Positions 46,540 to 54,975 are shown, counted from the first letter of the stretch. The stretch: DNA of 64,000 nt from Cyanobacteria bacterium TGS_CYA1 (GCA_026129135.1 JAHCIQ010000002.1:124001-188000); one strand, 5' to 3'. The notes: generated from the sequence alone by a model not told the origin. Translations and numbers: made by a program.

Positions 46540-47261
46540 TGAGCAATAATCCAGTCGTGGCAATAATTGCCGCCGCAGGAGAAGGCAGTCGGTTCGGTTT
46601 AGATATAAGCAAAGAAAATCCAAAACAGTGTCGCATGTTATTGGACCGACCACTGTATATGTGGAGCTTAGGTGAATTTATATCTAGCGCATATATCAAT
46701 TCTATTGTTTTGATAGGCAATGAATATATTCTGGAGTCGATGCAAAATCAAATCGATGCTTTGCAATGCGATAAAACTATAGATGTCATATGCGGTGGCA
46801 CCACCCGTCAACAGTCGGTTTATCTTGGTCTCAAGCGAGCACTAAGTCATACCCCCTGCCCCACTCACGTATTGATTCATGATGCAGCCCGACCGCTTAT
46901 AACTACAAACGATATCGATTCGATGGTCAGAGAAGTAATCGCCTCTGGTGCTGCCACCATGGCCAGTGTGGTGCCAGATACGGTGAAGCGAGTGGATCGA
47001 GATTCTTTATATATAAAAGAAACACTTAATAGAGACGAGTTATATCTTGCCCAGACACCTCAGGGCGGCAGACTTGATTGGCTCTTAGATGCCCACCAGT
47101 CGCTGGTCTTAAAGGGTAAAGAAGTAACAGATGATGCAGCGTGTCTGGAGCAAGCTGGACACAGAGTAAAAGTGGTTCCAGGTTCGAGATTCAATATAAA
47201 GGTGACTCATAACGAAGATATGGAGATTTGTCGATATATTCTTTCCAATAGATCTTTATAA
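46536..47261 (+). CDS. ispD: 2-C-methyl-D-erythritol 4-phosphate cytidylyltransferase IspD
   Basis: 241 aa. The CTP-binding motif IIAAAGEGSRFG opens the protein; VLIHDAARPLIT and TPQGGRLDWL complete the signature. The enzyme makes CDP-methylerythritol in the MEP pathway, one step before IspE, which is in this window at 18.4 kb. It overlaps scpB by 4 bp (ATGA), so the isoprenoid gene is coupled to the condensin operon. Confidence 0.95.
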   Translation: MMSNNPVVAIIAAAGEGSRFGLDISKENPKQCRMLLDRPLYMWSLGEFISSAYINSIVLIGNEYILESMQNQIDALQCDKTIDVICGGTTRQQSVYLGLKRALSHTPCPTHVLIHDAARPLITTNDIDSMVREVIASGAATMASVVPDTVKRVDRDSLYIKETLNRDELYLAQTPQGGRLDWLLDAHQSLVLKGKEVTDDAACLEQAGHRVKVVPGSRFNIKVTHNEDMEICRYILSNRSL

Positions 47262-47514
47262 GTAGAACCATAATTGGTGACCGATAAAGTCGTGCGAAAA
47301 CGAAATTGCAAAGTTTTAACTGGAAATCAAGAGAATAAGCGCATCTTGAAGGCACCGTTTACTGCGTCTCGACAGACGCTTAATAATCATATGGTGCTAA
47401 AAGTAATACCATAGACATCAGTTAGGACACTTGCGAATTGTGACAAAAACTATAGAATTAGACGTGATGCAGTGTCTGTGTTCCATCAAGGTATTCACGG
47501 GTAGGATCTAAAAT
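47262..47514 (+). promoter_or_regulatory. Promoter region of sepF
   Basis: A 253-bp gap. TTGCGA (47431-47436) and TAGAAT (47453-47458) are 16 bp apart and form a reasonable sigma-70 promoter for sepF. Nothing else convincing is seen in the gap. Confidence 0.5.
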
Positions 47515-48006
47515 ATGACGAACGACAATTTCAATACTCAAACCGGCGAAATGCCATTGATGTCAGCCTCGCTGGCACGCACACCGGCAAAGCAAGCGGT
47601 TGTGGATTTGTTTCCCGCGTTGAACGATAGAAAATCTATGGCTCTGGGTGCTATGCGCGCACCAAATCCCAATGTGAAAGCCGGATCTCAAATTTCCATT
47701 TTTTCACCAGTAACATTTGAAGAAGCAATCGACATCGTAGAGTGTTTGCGTTGCAGAGCTGCCACCACAATCTCACTCGAGAATATGAAAAAAATAGACG
47801 CCAGTCGTCTGGTTGATTTCGTAGCTGGTGCCTCCGCCGCTCTTGATGGTGACTTCCACAAATTAAGCGAGCAAGTTTACATTTTCTGTCCAAGCAATAT
47901 CAAATTGACTTCGGATGTGAAAATGGAGCCTCAAACCGCAGCTGATGGAAGTTACGATTTAGGCGCACTCGATTTTCTTTATCCTTCAAGCAACAAACCT
48001 AATTAA
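47515..48006 (+). CDS. sepF: Cell division protein SepF
   Basis: 163 aa. The SepF domain lies at about 60-150: FSPVTFEEAIDIVECLRCRA, ISLENMKKIDASRLVDFVAGASAAL (shown in parts), and QVYIFCPSNI. SepF ties FtsZ filaments to the membrane and replaces FtsA in Cyanobacteria, Actinobacteria and Firmicutes. The first 55 residues are disordered and less conserved. It has its own promoter, separate from the smc cluster. Confidence 0.9.
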   Translation: MTNDNFNTQTGEMPLMSASLARTPAKQAVVDLFPALNDRKSMALGAMRAPNPNVKAGSQISIFSPVTFEEAIDIVECLRCRAATTISLENMKKIDASRLVDFVAGASAALDGDFHKLSEQVYIFCPSNIKLTSDVKMEPQTAADGSYDLGALDFLYPSSNKPN

Positions 48007-48037
48007 AACTCAAAACAGGTTTATCAACTGACGACAA

Positions 48038-48068
48038 AGAAGCCCGGGAATTTATTTCTCGGGCTTCT
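48038..48068. terminator. Hairpin between sepF and the small minus-strand gene
   Basis: AGAAGCCCG (48038-48046) pairs with CGGGCTTCT (48060-48068), nine perfect bases, with further pairing near the loop. It lies between convergent ends. There is no good T-run in either direction, so termination is likely but not certain. The right arm overlaps the end of the small gene. Confidence 0.55.
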
Positions 48069-48246
48069 GGGTTATAGGCGCTTGTAAATATGCCACCTGC
48101 TTGTAATTACAATTAACAGTTTTTAATAAAATTCCAGTATGGGCATCCGCGGATTCGACCCACCAATTTTTTAACTGACCCGGGTTGTCAGCATTGTTAT
48201 CATGGTTACTAACAGAGGCGAACGAGCTTGTCTGCCCGGCGCTCAT
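48052..48246 (-). CDS. Small 64-aa protein of unknown function
   Basis: ATG at 48246 has the strongest Shine-Dalgarno in the window, AAGGAGG, at 8 nt. The protein is Ser/Asn/Gln-rich with one cysteine, WWVESADAHTG in the middle and a Lys/Pro tail. No signal peptide, no known family. It follows RNase J after 85 bp, but that gap holds a strong hairpin, so it may be a separate transcript or be attenuated. The ribosome site is adjacent to, and could pair with, inverted repeats upstream. Confidence 0.55.
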   Translation of the reverse strand: MSAGQTSSFASVSNHDNNADNPGQLKNWWVESADAHTGILLKTVNCNYKQVAYLQAPITQKPEK

Positions 48247-48258
48247 TCTGTCTCCTCC

Positions 48259-48313
48259 TTACCTGCATCTAATCCACACAAAACAGGTAATATCCCTCCT
48301 TCACCGGAGGGAT
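48259..48313 (-). promoter_or_regulatory. Two hairpins in the leader of the small gene (terminator or translational control)
   Basis: ATCCCTCC (48292-48299) pairs with GGAGGGAT (48306-48313) around a 6-nt loop, and on the plus strand it is followed by TTTTCTTTCT, a terminator shape. Nearer the small gene, TTACCTG (48259-48265) pairs with CAGGTAA (48284-48290). On the minus strand the second stem ends at the AAGGAGG ribosome site. The CCCTCC arm could compete for that site, so alternative folding is possible. Confidence 0.5.
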
Positions 48314-48331
48314 TTTTCTTTCTGGGGCGAT

Positions 48332-50089
48332 TTAACCCTTCTTCTTTGACTGAGTTCTAGAGCTTTTCTCGCTTATCCCGGATGTCAGGTGTTCGGCGGC
48401 GCTTTCATTTTCATCTTTGACAGCAACTAGATTTACTTTGACCTGGACCAGCGGGCCTGCATTCATTCGTTTTTGCAAAAAGACTTCCAGTCCATCCTGA
48501 ATATGAAGCGAAATATGTTCTTCGTCTTTCCATTTGTGTTTTTTACCGGTTAAAAGCGTTTCCACTTCTTTGGTTATGAGTAAGACGAACTCTTCTGCCG
48601 GCACGCCCTGGGGCAAAATGATGCCTCGAATAGAAATGTCTGGACCTGCAAGTATTTTGCCGTCACTGCCCATGGTGGTAACAACCATGACAAGTCCTTC
48701 TTGAGACAGGTGCTTGCGATCGTCAACTGTTTCATAGTCGATGCGCCATTCTCTATTAGAATCGATCAAAATGACACCAGATTTGACGATACCGTTCTTG
48801 GTGCAAGAATTTTTGGTCAATTCGAGTACTTCGCCATTTTTCAAAACAAAGGTATTTTCTTTTGGTACGCCAGTCTCTTCTGCAAGTTCGCAATGCTTTA
48901 CGAGCATCCTGTACTCGCCGTGAATGGGCATGAAATATTTAGGCGTACACAAATTGAGCATCAATTTCTGCTCTTCCTGGCAAGCATGTCCTGACACGTG
49001 AATGCCAGAGCCTTTTCCATAAACTACGTCGGCACCGCGCAAAAAGAGTTTATTTATTGTATTTGCAATAGAGCGCTCGTTGCCTGGGATGGGTGTAGCA
49101 GAAATAATGACAGTGTCACCAGGGACGATACTGATAAATTTGTGCTCGTTATTTGCAATTCTGGTCAAAGCAGAAAGAGGTTCGCCTTGGCTGCCTGTAG
49201 TTAAAATAACGACCTGATTGTCTGGATAGTCTCTAATCTGTTCGATTGGAATTAAGAGATTGTCCGGGAATTTCATATAACCAAGTTCGCGGCTGAGTTC
49301 TGCGAATTTGTGCATCGAGCGACCCAGAATCGAGACTTTTCTTCCATAGTGCATGGCTGCAAGCAATACTTGTCTGACTCTGTGCACATTGCTTGCAAAA
49401 GTAGTGACAATAATTCGTTGCTGAGCACGAGCGAATACTTCATTGAGTTTGCCCCATACCGTCCGCTCGGAAGGTGTATAACCCGGGCGCTCGGTATTGG
49501 TACTGTCCGACATCAAAAGAAGAATGCCTTCATCTGAGGCCCTTGCAAGACTAGCAAAATCGAACAATTCGCCATCGACAGGAGTCAAATCGAATTTGAA
49601 ATCGCCTGTGTGAACCAGATTTCCGATTGGTGTTCTTATGATCAGAGAAAAACTGTCTGCAATCGAATGTGTGCATCTAATGAATTCGACTTCAAAACAT
49701 CCCATTCTCACACGCTGACGAGGCTTTACCTTTTTAAGCTGGGTGCGATCTTCCAGTCCCATTTCAGACAGCTTGGACTCGAGCAATCCGAGAGCCAGAG
49801 CCGGTCCGTAAATCGCTGGGATTGAAACTTCGTTCAATATAAAGGGGACGCCACCAATATGGTCTTCATGTCCGTGAGTGATAGCAAGACCGCGAATCTT
49901 TTCTTGATTTTCGACTAAATATGAAATATCGGGAAGAACAAGCTCGACTCCAATTAAATCGTCTGATGGAAAAGCAAGTCCTGCATCTACCAGAATAATG
50001 TCATTGCCGCAGCTAATAGCCATGGTGTTCTTGCCTATTTCGCCAAGACCACCAAGCGGGATTACTTTGACAATTTTATCTAGTGCCAC
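48332..50089 (-). CDS. rnj: Ribonuclease J
   Basis: 585 aa from GTG 50089. The beta-lactamase/beta-CASP core has THGHEDHIGG (HxHxDH zinc motif) and GDFKFDLTP; the C-terminal part includes VSGHACQEEQ and MPIHGEYRML. RNase J has 5'-3' exonuclease and endonuclease activity on RNA. I prefer GTG 50089 because AAGGA precedes it at normal spacing and the motif start LDKIVKVIPLGG follows directly. The longer frame from 50134 would add residues overlapping dapA. It overlaps the dapA stop by 14 bp. Presence of RNase J suits the cyanobacterial lineage. Confidence 0.95.
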   Translation of the reverse strand: MALDKIVKVIPLGGLGEIGKNTMAISCGNDIILVDAGLAFPSDDLIGVELVLPDISYLVENQEKIRGLAITHGHEDHIGGVPFILNEVSIPAIYGPALALGLLESKLSEMGLEDRTQLKKVKPRQRVRMGCFEVEFIRCTHSIADSFSLIIRTPIGNLVHTGDFKFDLTPVDGELFDFASLARASDEGILLLMSDSTNTERPGYTPSERTVWGKLNEVFARAQQRIIVTTFASNVHRVRQVLLAAMHYGRKVSILGRSMHKFAELSRELGYMKFPDNLLIPIEQIRDYPDNQVVILTTGSQGEPLSALTRIANNEHKFISIVPGDTVIISATPIPGNERSIANTINKLFLRGADVVYGKGSGIHVSGHACQEEQKLMLNLCTPKYFMPIHGEYRMLVKHCELAEETGVPKENTFVLKNGEVLELTKNSCTKNGIVKSGVILIDSNREWRIDYETVDDRKHLSQEGLVMVVTTMGSDGKILAGPDISIRGIILPQGVPAEEFVLLITKEVETLLTGKKHKWKDEEHISLHIQDGLEVFLQKRMNAGPLVQVKVNLVAVKDENESAAEHLTSGISEKSSRTQSKKKG

Positions 50090-51011
50090 AAAGATTTCCT
50101 TTATCGCTTGCTGCATGAACTTCGCATTCGGCAAGCAAATTTCTCATTTGCAATTTTTGCTCTGCATCAAGTGGTACCAGGGGCAGTCTCAGATTTTCTT
50201 TGCACAATCCCATGAGCGCTAAAACATATTTGACGCAAGTTGGATTAGGAGCAATGAAAAGTCCCTTGAACAGAGGCAAATACTTATAGTGCATCGCGCG
50301 AGCCTCGCGTATTTCGCCTTCGCTAAACAGTTTCATCATGGTGGCTATTTCTTTGCCGATAACATGACTTGCCACGCTTATGACACCACATGCTCCCACG
50401 CTCATGAAAGGAAGAGTAAGATTGTCGTCGCCTGAATAAAGTCTGAACGGGTCAGAACACAAACGCGCAAGTGTCGCCATTTGATCAACGTCACCAGTGG
50501 AGTCTTTGATGGCATGGACGTTCTTGCAGGAATCAATTATTCTGACCATTGTTTTTGGCTGGATATTGATACCGGTGCGACCAGGAATGTTATAGACGAT
50601 AATGGGCAAATCTGTTTTGTCGTTGATTGCTTTAATGTGAGCAAGAATTCCTTCCTGGCTTGGTTTGTTATAGTATGGAGCAACTATGAGCAGCCCATCT
50701 GCGCCAGCTTTTTCGGCTTTTTTGGCTAACTTTATCGACTTATCGGTATCGTTTGTTCCTGCACCAAAAATGACTTTGGCTTTCTTTCCGGCTTTGTCTT
50801 TGGTGAATTTCAAAAGGTCGATTTTTTCTTCTGTAGACAAAGTCGGACTTTCACCTGTTGTTCCGGACACTACTATGGTGTCTGTATTTGTCTCGATTAA
50901 ATACTCGATAAGACGCTCGGTCGATTTGTAATCAATCTCGTTTGAATCATCAAACGGTGTCACCATCGCGGTTAGCAATCTTCCAAATAAAGGTGCATCG
51001 GCTCCAATCAT
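50076..51011 (-). CDS. dapA: 4-hydroxy-tetrahydrodipicolinate synthase DapA
   Basis: 311 aa, slightly longer than usual. GTTGESPTL lies near 50-58, catalytic Tyr140 in VYNIPGRTG, and Schiff-base Lys169 in HAIKDSTGD. It condenses pyruvate and aspartate semialdehyde, the first committed step to diaminopimelate and lysine. It lies 14 bp after asd, which makes its substrate. Confidence 0.97.
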   Translation of the reverse strand: MIGADAPLFGRLLTAMVTPFDDSNEIDYKSTERLIEYLIETNTDTIVVSGTTGESPTLSTEEKIDLLKFTKDKAGKKAKVIFGAGTNDTDKSIKLAKKAEKAGADGLLIVAPYYNKPSQEGILAHIKAINDKTDLPIIVYNIPGRTGINIQPKTMVRIIDSCKNVHAIKDSTGDVDQMATLARLCSDPFRLYSGDDNLTLPFMSVGACGVISVASHVIGKEIATMMKLFSEGEIREARAMHYKYLPLFKGLFIAPNPTCVKYVLALMGLCKENLRLPLVPLDAEQKLQMRNLLAECEVHAASDKGNLCGTR

Positions 51012-51025
51012 TTTTAAATTTGCTC

Positions 51026-52063
51026 CTAAGCTAAAACTTTTTTGGTTTCCATCAAGTCATGCGCTAAAAGATACTCGGCGATTCGCACCGCATTTAGTGC
51101 CGCGCCAATTCGCAGGTTGTCTGCCACTACCCACATATTGATTCCATTTGGCGAAGAAGTATCTTTTCTGATGCGACCGACATAAACAGGGTCTTTGCCA
51201 GCGCAGTCTACAGGTGTGGGGAAATGAGCTTTGGACCAGTCGTCCCACAATTCGATCGATTCGTTTGTTTTCAGTTTTTCTTTGATTTGATCAAGACTTA
51301 CCTGTTTCTCCAAATCCACCGTGACCGATTCGCTATGTCCAATTACTACCGGTACACGCACTGCAGTACAGGTGATTGCAAGCTCAGGCAGACCAAGAAT
51401 TTTGCGCGATTCGTTTATCACTTTGATTTCTTCAAAAGTGTAGCCGTCTTCAGAAAAGACGTCGATTTGCGGAATGAGGTTAAAGGCGATTGGTCTTTTG
51501 AAAACTTCTGGTTTGGCTTCGTTGCCCAAAAGAACTTCTTTGGTTTGGGCATGCAACTCGTCTATAGCTTCTTTGCCGGCTCCACTAACACTTTGATAGG
51601 TGGAGACAACCACTCGCTTGAGCCCTGCTAACTCGTGCAGTTCTTTTAAAACTACCACGAGCTGAATGGTCGAACAGTTTGGATTGGCAATCAAGCCGTT
51701 GTGTTTTTCCAGCTCTTTGGCGTTGACTTCAGGGACGATGAGCGGAACATCTTTGTCCATGCGAAAAGTGCTCGAATTATCGATAAAGACACAACCTTGT
51801 TTGACTGCTCTTGGTCCCCACTCTTTACTTACAGAACCGCCAGCCGAAGCCAAAACGAGATCGCAATTCTTGAAAATCTCGTCTGTAGGCTCTTTTACCT
51901 CAACCTTTTTGCCTTTCCATTCGACAAAAGTATTTGCCGAGCGTGCGCTTGCAAGAGCGATAAGCTCGGATACAGGGAAGTTGCGTTGTTCGAGAACAGA
52001 GATCAATTCCTGACCGACGCGCCCTGTCGCCCCCAAAATAGCCACTTTCAGTTCTTTTTTCAT
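51026..52063 (-). CDS. asd: Aspartate-semialdehyde dehydrogenase
   Basis: 345 aa. N-terminal NADP-binding GATGRVGQEL (11-20) and the catalytic Cys130 in ANPNCSTIQ. YQSVSGAGK and VPVVIGHSES are further family motifs. It reduces aspartyl phosphate to the semialdehyde used by DapA, and by the threonine and methionine branches. It lies 17 bp after dapB. Confidence 0.97.
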   Translation of the reverse strand: MKKELKVAILGATGRVGQELISVLEQRNFPVSELIALASARSANTFVEWKGKKVEVKEPTDEIFKNCDLVLASAGGSVSKEWGPRAVKQGCVFIDNSSTFRMDKDVPLIVPEVNAKELEKHNGLIANPNCSTIQLVVVLKELHELAGLKRVVVSTYQSVSGAGKEAIDELHAQTKEVLLGNEAKPEVFKRPIAFNLIPQIDVFSEDGYTFEEIKVINESRKILGLPELAITCTAVRVPVVIGHSESVTVDLEKQVSLDQIKEKLKTNESIELWDDWSKAHFPTPVDCAGKDPVYVGRIRKDTSSPNGINMWVVADNLRIGAALNAVRIAEYLLAHDLMETKKVLA

Positions 52064-52080
52064 ATGCGTCTCCGCGATTC

Positions 52081-52869
52081 TTATAGCAAGGTCTCAAGAC
52101 CCACCACTAATCCATCTAAAGATTGTACTGTTCTCAGGCTCAATAGTATGCCTTTGATGAAGCAATCGGTATTAAAGCTGTCATGATTTATGGTCAAAAG
52201 CTCGCCCCTGGACCCGAATATAACCTCCTGGCGCGATATTAAGCCGGGCAATCTGAGCGAATGCACTCGCACTCCCGACTCGTGGCGGGCACCTCGAGCG
52301 CCTGGCATAAGCTCTTTTTCGTCAACAACTTTGGGATTGTATTCCTTTTTGTTTTCGGCGATTTTGCGCAAAGTGTGTGAGGCTGTGCCTGAAGGCGCGT
52401 CCAATTTATGCGGTTGATGCGTTTCGACAATTTCGACATTTTGAAAATGTTTAGCAGCCGATTTGGCAAACTCCATCATAAGAACCGCTCCGATAGAGAA
52501 GTTAGGCACTATCATAGAGCCTGCATTATTTTTCTTTACCAGTGCACTCAAATCGGAAATGTCTTTGGAACTGAGACCAGATGTGCCAATCACAAAGCGC
52601 ATTCCACGCTCTATGGCGGCTTTGGCATGATTCATGGCACTATAGTGCGATGATAATTCCAGCAATATATCAGCTTCGGCATCGATTGATTCGAAATCTG
52701 GCGCAATAGGGATGAGAGTGCCTGGAATCTCTTCGCCCACATATTCTGCATTTTTGCGTCCAAAGCCACCGACTAGCTCGCAATCGCCCGAGGCAATGAT
52801 AGCTTGAGCACTGGCTTTTGCTAAACGGCCGTTTATTCCGGCAATGATTATTCTTCTTTGCTGGGTCAT
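52081..52869 (-). CDS. dapB: 4-hydroxy-tetrahydrodipicolinate reductase DapB
   Basis: 262 aa from ATG 52869. The NAD(P)-binding GINGRLAKA replaces the usual GAGGRMG, still a glycine turn. The substrate motif ETHQPHKLDAPSGTA and PNFSIGAVLMMEF are intact. Second step of the diaminopimelate route. The frame continues upstream to 52923, but that would overlap dut and carries no conserved residues. The start at 52869 leaves 4 bp after dut. Confidence 0.95.
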   Translation of the reverse strand: MTQQRRIIIAGINGRLAKASAQAIIASGDCELVGGFGRKNAEYVGEEIPGTLIPIAPDFESIDAEADILLELSSHYSAMNHAKAAIERGMRFVIGTSGLSSKDISDLSALVKKNNAGSMIVPNFSIGAVLMMEFAKSAAKHFQNVEIVETHQPHKLDAPSGTASHTLRKIAENKKEYNPKVVDEKELMPGARGARHESGVRVHSLRLPGLISRQEVIFGSRGELLTINHDSFNTDCFIKGILLSLRTVQSLDGLVVGLETLL

Positions 52870-52873
52870 ATTT

Positions 52874-53338
52874 TTAGACCGAAAGCAGATTCTTACCGGT
52901 CGAACCAAATCCGCCTTCGCCACGTGCAGTTTCGCCGACGTTATCGACTTCCTGGATGCTGACTGTTATTACTGGCGTAATAACAAGCTGAGCGATTCTA
53001 TCGCCGGGCTGAAAAGTGTAATCTTCATGTCCATGATTGATAATCAACGCCATTACTTCGCCTCTATAGTCGCAATCTACTGTGCCGATGCAATTCGTGA
53101 GCGAAATACCGTAGTTTGCGGCTAGTCCTGAGCGCGGTCTGACTTGACCTTCAAAACCTTGAGGAATTTCGACTTTGATGCCTGTAGGTAATTTGGCTCT
53201 GTCGCCCGCTTTGACTGTGACTGGAGTTTCACTTGCAAGACATAAGTCGAGTCCAGCAGCTCCCCCGCTTGCGTATTGAGGCATTCCTTTGCAGTGAGCT
53301 AATTTTTCGATTTTCAAAGAGACTGGAGCGTTTTGCAT
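52874..53338 (-). CDS. dut: dUTP diphosphatase
   Basis: 154 aa trimeric dUTPase. Five motifs are visible: GAAGLDLC, RPRSGLA, GTVDCDYRGEV, RIAQLVI and RGEGGFGSTG. It prevents uracil entering DNA and provides dUMP. It is the first gene of dut-dapB-asd-dapA-rnj. A bidirectional terminator and a possible RNA gene lie upstream. Confidence 0.96.
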   Translation of the reverse strand: MQNAPVSLKIEKLAHCKGMPQYASGGAAGLDLCLASETPVTVKAGDRAKLPTGIKVEIPQGFEGQVRPRSGLAANYGISLTNCIGTVDCDYRGEVMALIINHGHEDYTFQPGDRIAQLVITPVITVSIQEVDNVGETARGEGGFGSTGKNLLSV

Positions 53339-53445
53339 CTTAAATCACCAATTGGAAAGCAGACTAATAACCCAATAACTGTATCATTTATGGGGTTTTG
53401 CAAGATTGGTAAGAGTTAGGCTGATGCAAAAAGTCCGCAAACAAA

Positions 53446-53479
53446 AACACCACCCGAATAAATTCGCGGCGGTGTTTTT
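53446..53479. terminator. Bidirectional rho-independent terminator
   Basis: AACACC (46-51) pairs with GGTGTT (71-76), continued inward by CC/GG and CGAA/TTCG, with a TAAA loop at 53459-53462. T-runs follow on both strands (plus 53475-53479, minus 53447-53443). On the minus strand it would close the RNA described next. Confidence 0.7.
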
Positions 53480-53660
53480 ACTACTGTCTAGCTGCCTGTT
53501 GCACAGGCTCAGTATTTCGAAGCGCTTCAGCTAGTCCTTCACGCTAGGCGGGCTACTTACTGTCGTTTCCGGTTGACGTCAACCTGTCGTTTCCGTTTTG
53601 CCCCTCGGCTCAAAGCAGTTCCGTTTCGAAGTGCTCACCGTCTACATTTATAACTATAGC
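53480..53660 (-). ncRNA. Possible structured small RNA gene (about 180 nt)
   Basis: No protein frame of note. GCCTGT (53494-53499) and ACAGGC (53503-53508) make a tight hairpin. CTAGCT (53488-53493) pairs with AGCTAG (53529-53534) and encloses it plus a second small hairpin (GAAGCGCTTC). A perfect 14-bp palindrome, GGTTGACGTCAACC (53571-53584), sits between two direct copies of CTGTCGTTTCC. TTTCGAAG appears twice. A terminator follows on the minus strand and AT-rich TATAGT/TATAAA lies near 53650-53660. The size fits a 6S-like RNA, but I cannot match its sequence to any known family. Confidence 0.35.
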
Positions 53661-54420
53661 AAGCTGTTATAGCGCTGGGAAGTATCCCAAAAATATTTTT
53701 TCGAAATTTTTTTTCGTCGATGTTGAATCGCATTATTAGCCGGGTTAACTCTAATTGCATAGTCTCAAAAATCTTGAACTAGTTATGGTGCTTTCGCTTC
53801 CGGATTTTTGACCCTGAAAATGACGGTCGTCTAAAACCCTCATGCTCACTAGCTTTGGGCTGGGGCATGTCAGGCGCTAGCGGTATCATAAAAGCACCAC
53901 ATATAAGGATGGAAAATGGAATGAATTTGCAAAATAAAAAGCGCAAAGCCTGGAAAGCCTTGCCAAGCAATTCTTTCCAGTGGCGTAGCCGGCGATGCCT
54001 TGATACCATCTTTGGTGTCGCCTGCTGCTATGCGTTTTGATTATGCTTGCTTGCGGCAAGTCGAGACTCGCCAGTAAGTAAGCATTTTCCTCTCGTATCT
54101 TTGGCTCTTAGGAGTTGCCTCCAGTAGATCACCTGGGATACGGATTTTTGTTCGACTCAAGTCCTGGTGTCCGACGCTTTCGACCCGTCTATATCCGTCC
54201 AGCTATGGCTGAAACGTCCAAGAAGCTATGATAATCGTTATATATTATATGCCCGGAGGCTGTACTTTATATTCATGACTTCCTCCCTTTTTGGGTTAAA
54301 AACTTGTTTTTTGACTGCCCCGAAATAGTGAATATATGGGCAATATATGCATTTTATATCTTTTGCCGGTAGCGCTCAGTCTAAGCATAAGTAACGACCT
54401 TTCTGGCTACCTTTTCCCTT
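53661..54420. other. Non-coding block, no gene recognised
   Basis: No convincing protein frame: the 76-aa (53779-54009, minus) and 61-aa (53855-54040, plus) frames lack good ribosome sites and family motifs. There are RNA-like stems, for example GATACCA-TCTT-TGGTGTC (54002-54019) and TGGAAAG/CTTTCCA (53951-53979). No RNase P, tmRNA, SRP or known riboswitch motif is matched. It might be a long RNA gene or decayed sequence. Confidence 0.35.
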
Positions 54421-54435
54421 CTGGTTGGGACTATA

Positions 54436-54441
54436 TATAAT
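54436..54441 (+). promoter_or_regulatory. TATAAT -10 box of the tRNA-Thr gene
   Basis: TATATATAATG, 18 bp before the tRNA. The -35 region is weak (TTTTCC near 54412). Confidence 0.5.
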
Positions 54442-54459
54442 GTAGGGAAGCATCCAAAT

Positions 54460-54535
54460 GCCGACGTAGCTCAGCTGGTAGAGCAGCGGTTTCGTAAACC
54501 GCAGGTCGTGGGTTCGATCCCCATTGTCGGCTCCA
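54460..54535 (+). tRNA. tRNA-Thr (anticodon CGT), CCA encoded
   Basis: 76 nt. The acceptor stem is GCCGACG/TGTCGGC with one G-T pair. The D arm has TAGCTCAGCTGGTAGAGCA, the anticodon stem is GCGGT-TTCGTAA-ACCGC with CGT at its centre, and the T arm contains GGTTCGATCC. The 3' CCA is genomic. The hipBA module lies about 440 bp downstream. Confidence 0.95.
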
Positions 54536-54848
54536 TACTTTATTTTGAATCTCGAAACGTGAACAAGCTGACAGCTCTATTGCTTGTAATCCTGTCTTGG
54601 TTGCAATGATGACGGCTATAGTGATGGCTTTTACTTTTACTTGCACTTTTGGGTAGGCTGTTTTTCGCTGCGCTTATCTTTTGGGTGCCACCATGAGCGG
54701 TGTTATTGTTTTGGAATCGCTGGCGATTGCTTGAAATATTTTACAGCTGTCAAATTTTGGATAACTGGTGAGGGAAGCAGTTCAACAAACCCGTATTAAA
54801 TTTATAGTTTTTTGCTCTTATGGTTTTACTATTGTCGGTTTATAGGCT
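54536..54848. other. Intergenic sequence after the tRNA, nothing recognised
   Basis: AT-rich sequence with no protein frame or duplicated tRNA end. A short inverted repeat AATCGC-TG-GCGATT lies near 54714-54727. It separates the tRNA from the hip operators. Confidence 0.4.
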
Positions 54849-54961
54849 TTACCGTACGGTAAGAATCGTTAATAATAATCCTTTTTTGAGGCAAAACTAA
54901 CCGAACGGTAAAATTTATCTGGATTAATCAGTATTTCTGTGCTAGATTAACCGTACGGTAA
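54849..54961. promoter_or_regulatory. Three palindromic operators upstream of hipBA
   Basis: TTACCGTACGGTAA (54849-54862) is a perfect 14-bp palindrome. TAACCGAACGGTAA (54898-54911) and TAACCGTACGGTAA (54948-54961) are close copies. Their centres are 49 and 50 bp apart, under five helical turns. The middle copy overlaps the -10 region of the proposed promoter and the last lies in the leader. HipB-type repressors bind such palindromes. Confidence 0.8.
54886..54914 (+). promoter_or_regulatory. hipBA promoter
   Basis: TTGAGG (54886-54891) and TAAAAT (54909-54914) are 17 bp apart. The middle operator (54898-54911) covers the spacer and part of the -10 box, so bound HipB would block RNA polymerase. 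This is a prediction from spacing. Confidence 0.6.
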
Positions 54962-54975
54962 GCTGGTGAAAGTCA

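Noticed and set aside
48332-50134. Longer RNase J start at 50134
   Set aside because: It overlaps dapA by 59 bp and adds non-conserved residues; GTG 50089 has a ribosome site.
52870-52923. Longer DapB start at 52923
   Set aside because: It would overlap dut, and the conserved Rossmann start lies right after ATG 52869.
53936-54000. c-di-GMP-I riboswitch-like words (GCGCAAAGCC and TAGCCGG)
   Set aside because: The first stem and its GAAA tetraloop/receptor are absent and no gene follows closely.
53779-54009. 76-codon minus-strand frame in the gap before the tRNA
   Set aside because: Hydrophobic middle, but weak ribosome site, no neighbour coupling, and the block shows RNA-like stems. Left as unproven.
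54431-54646. 71-codon minus-strand frame across the tRNA-Thr gene
   Set aside because: Its sequence (SNPRPAVYETAALPAELRR type) is the known false frame read antisense to a tRNA.
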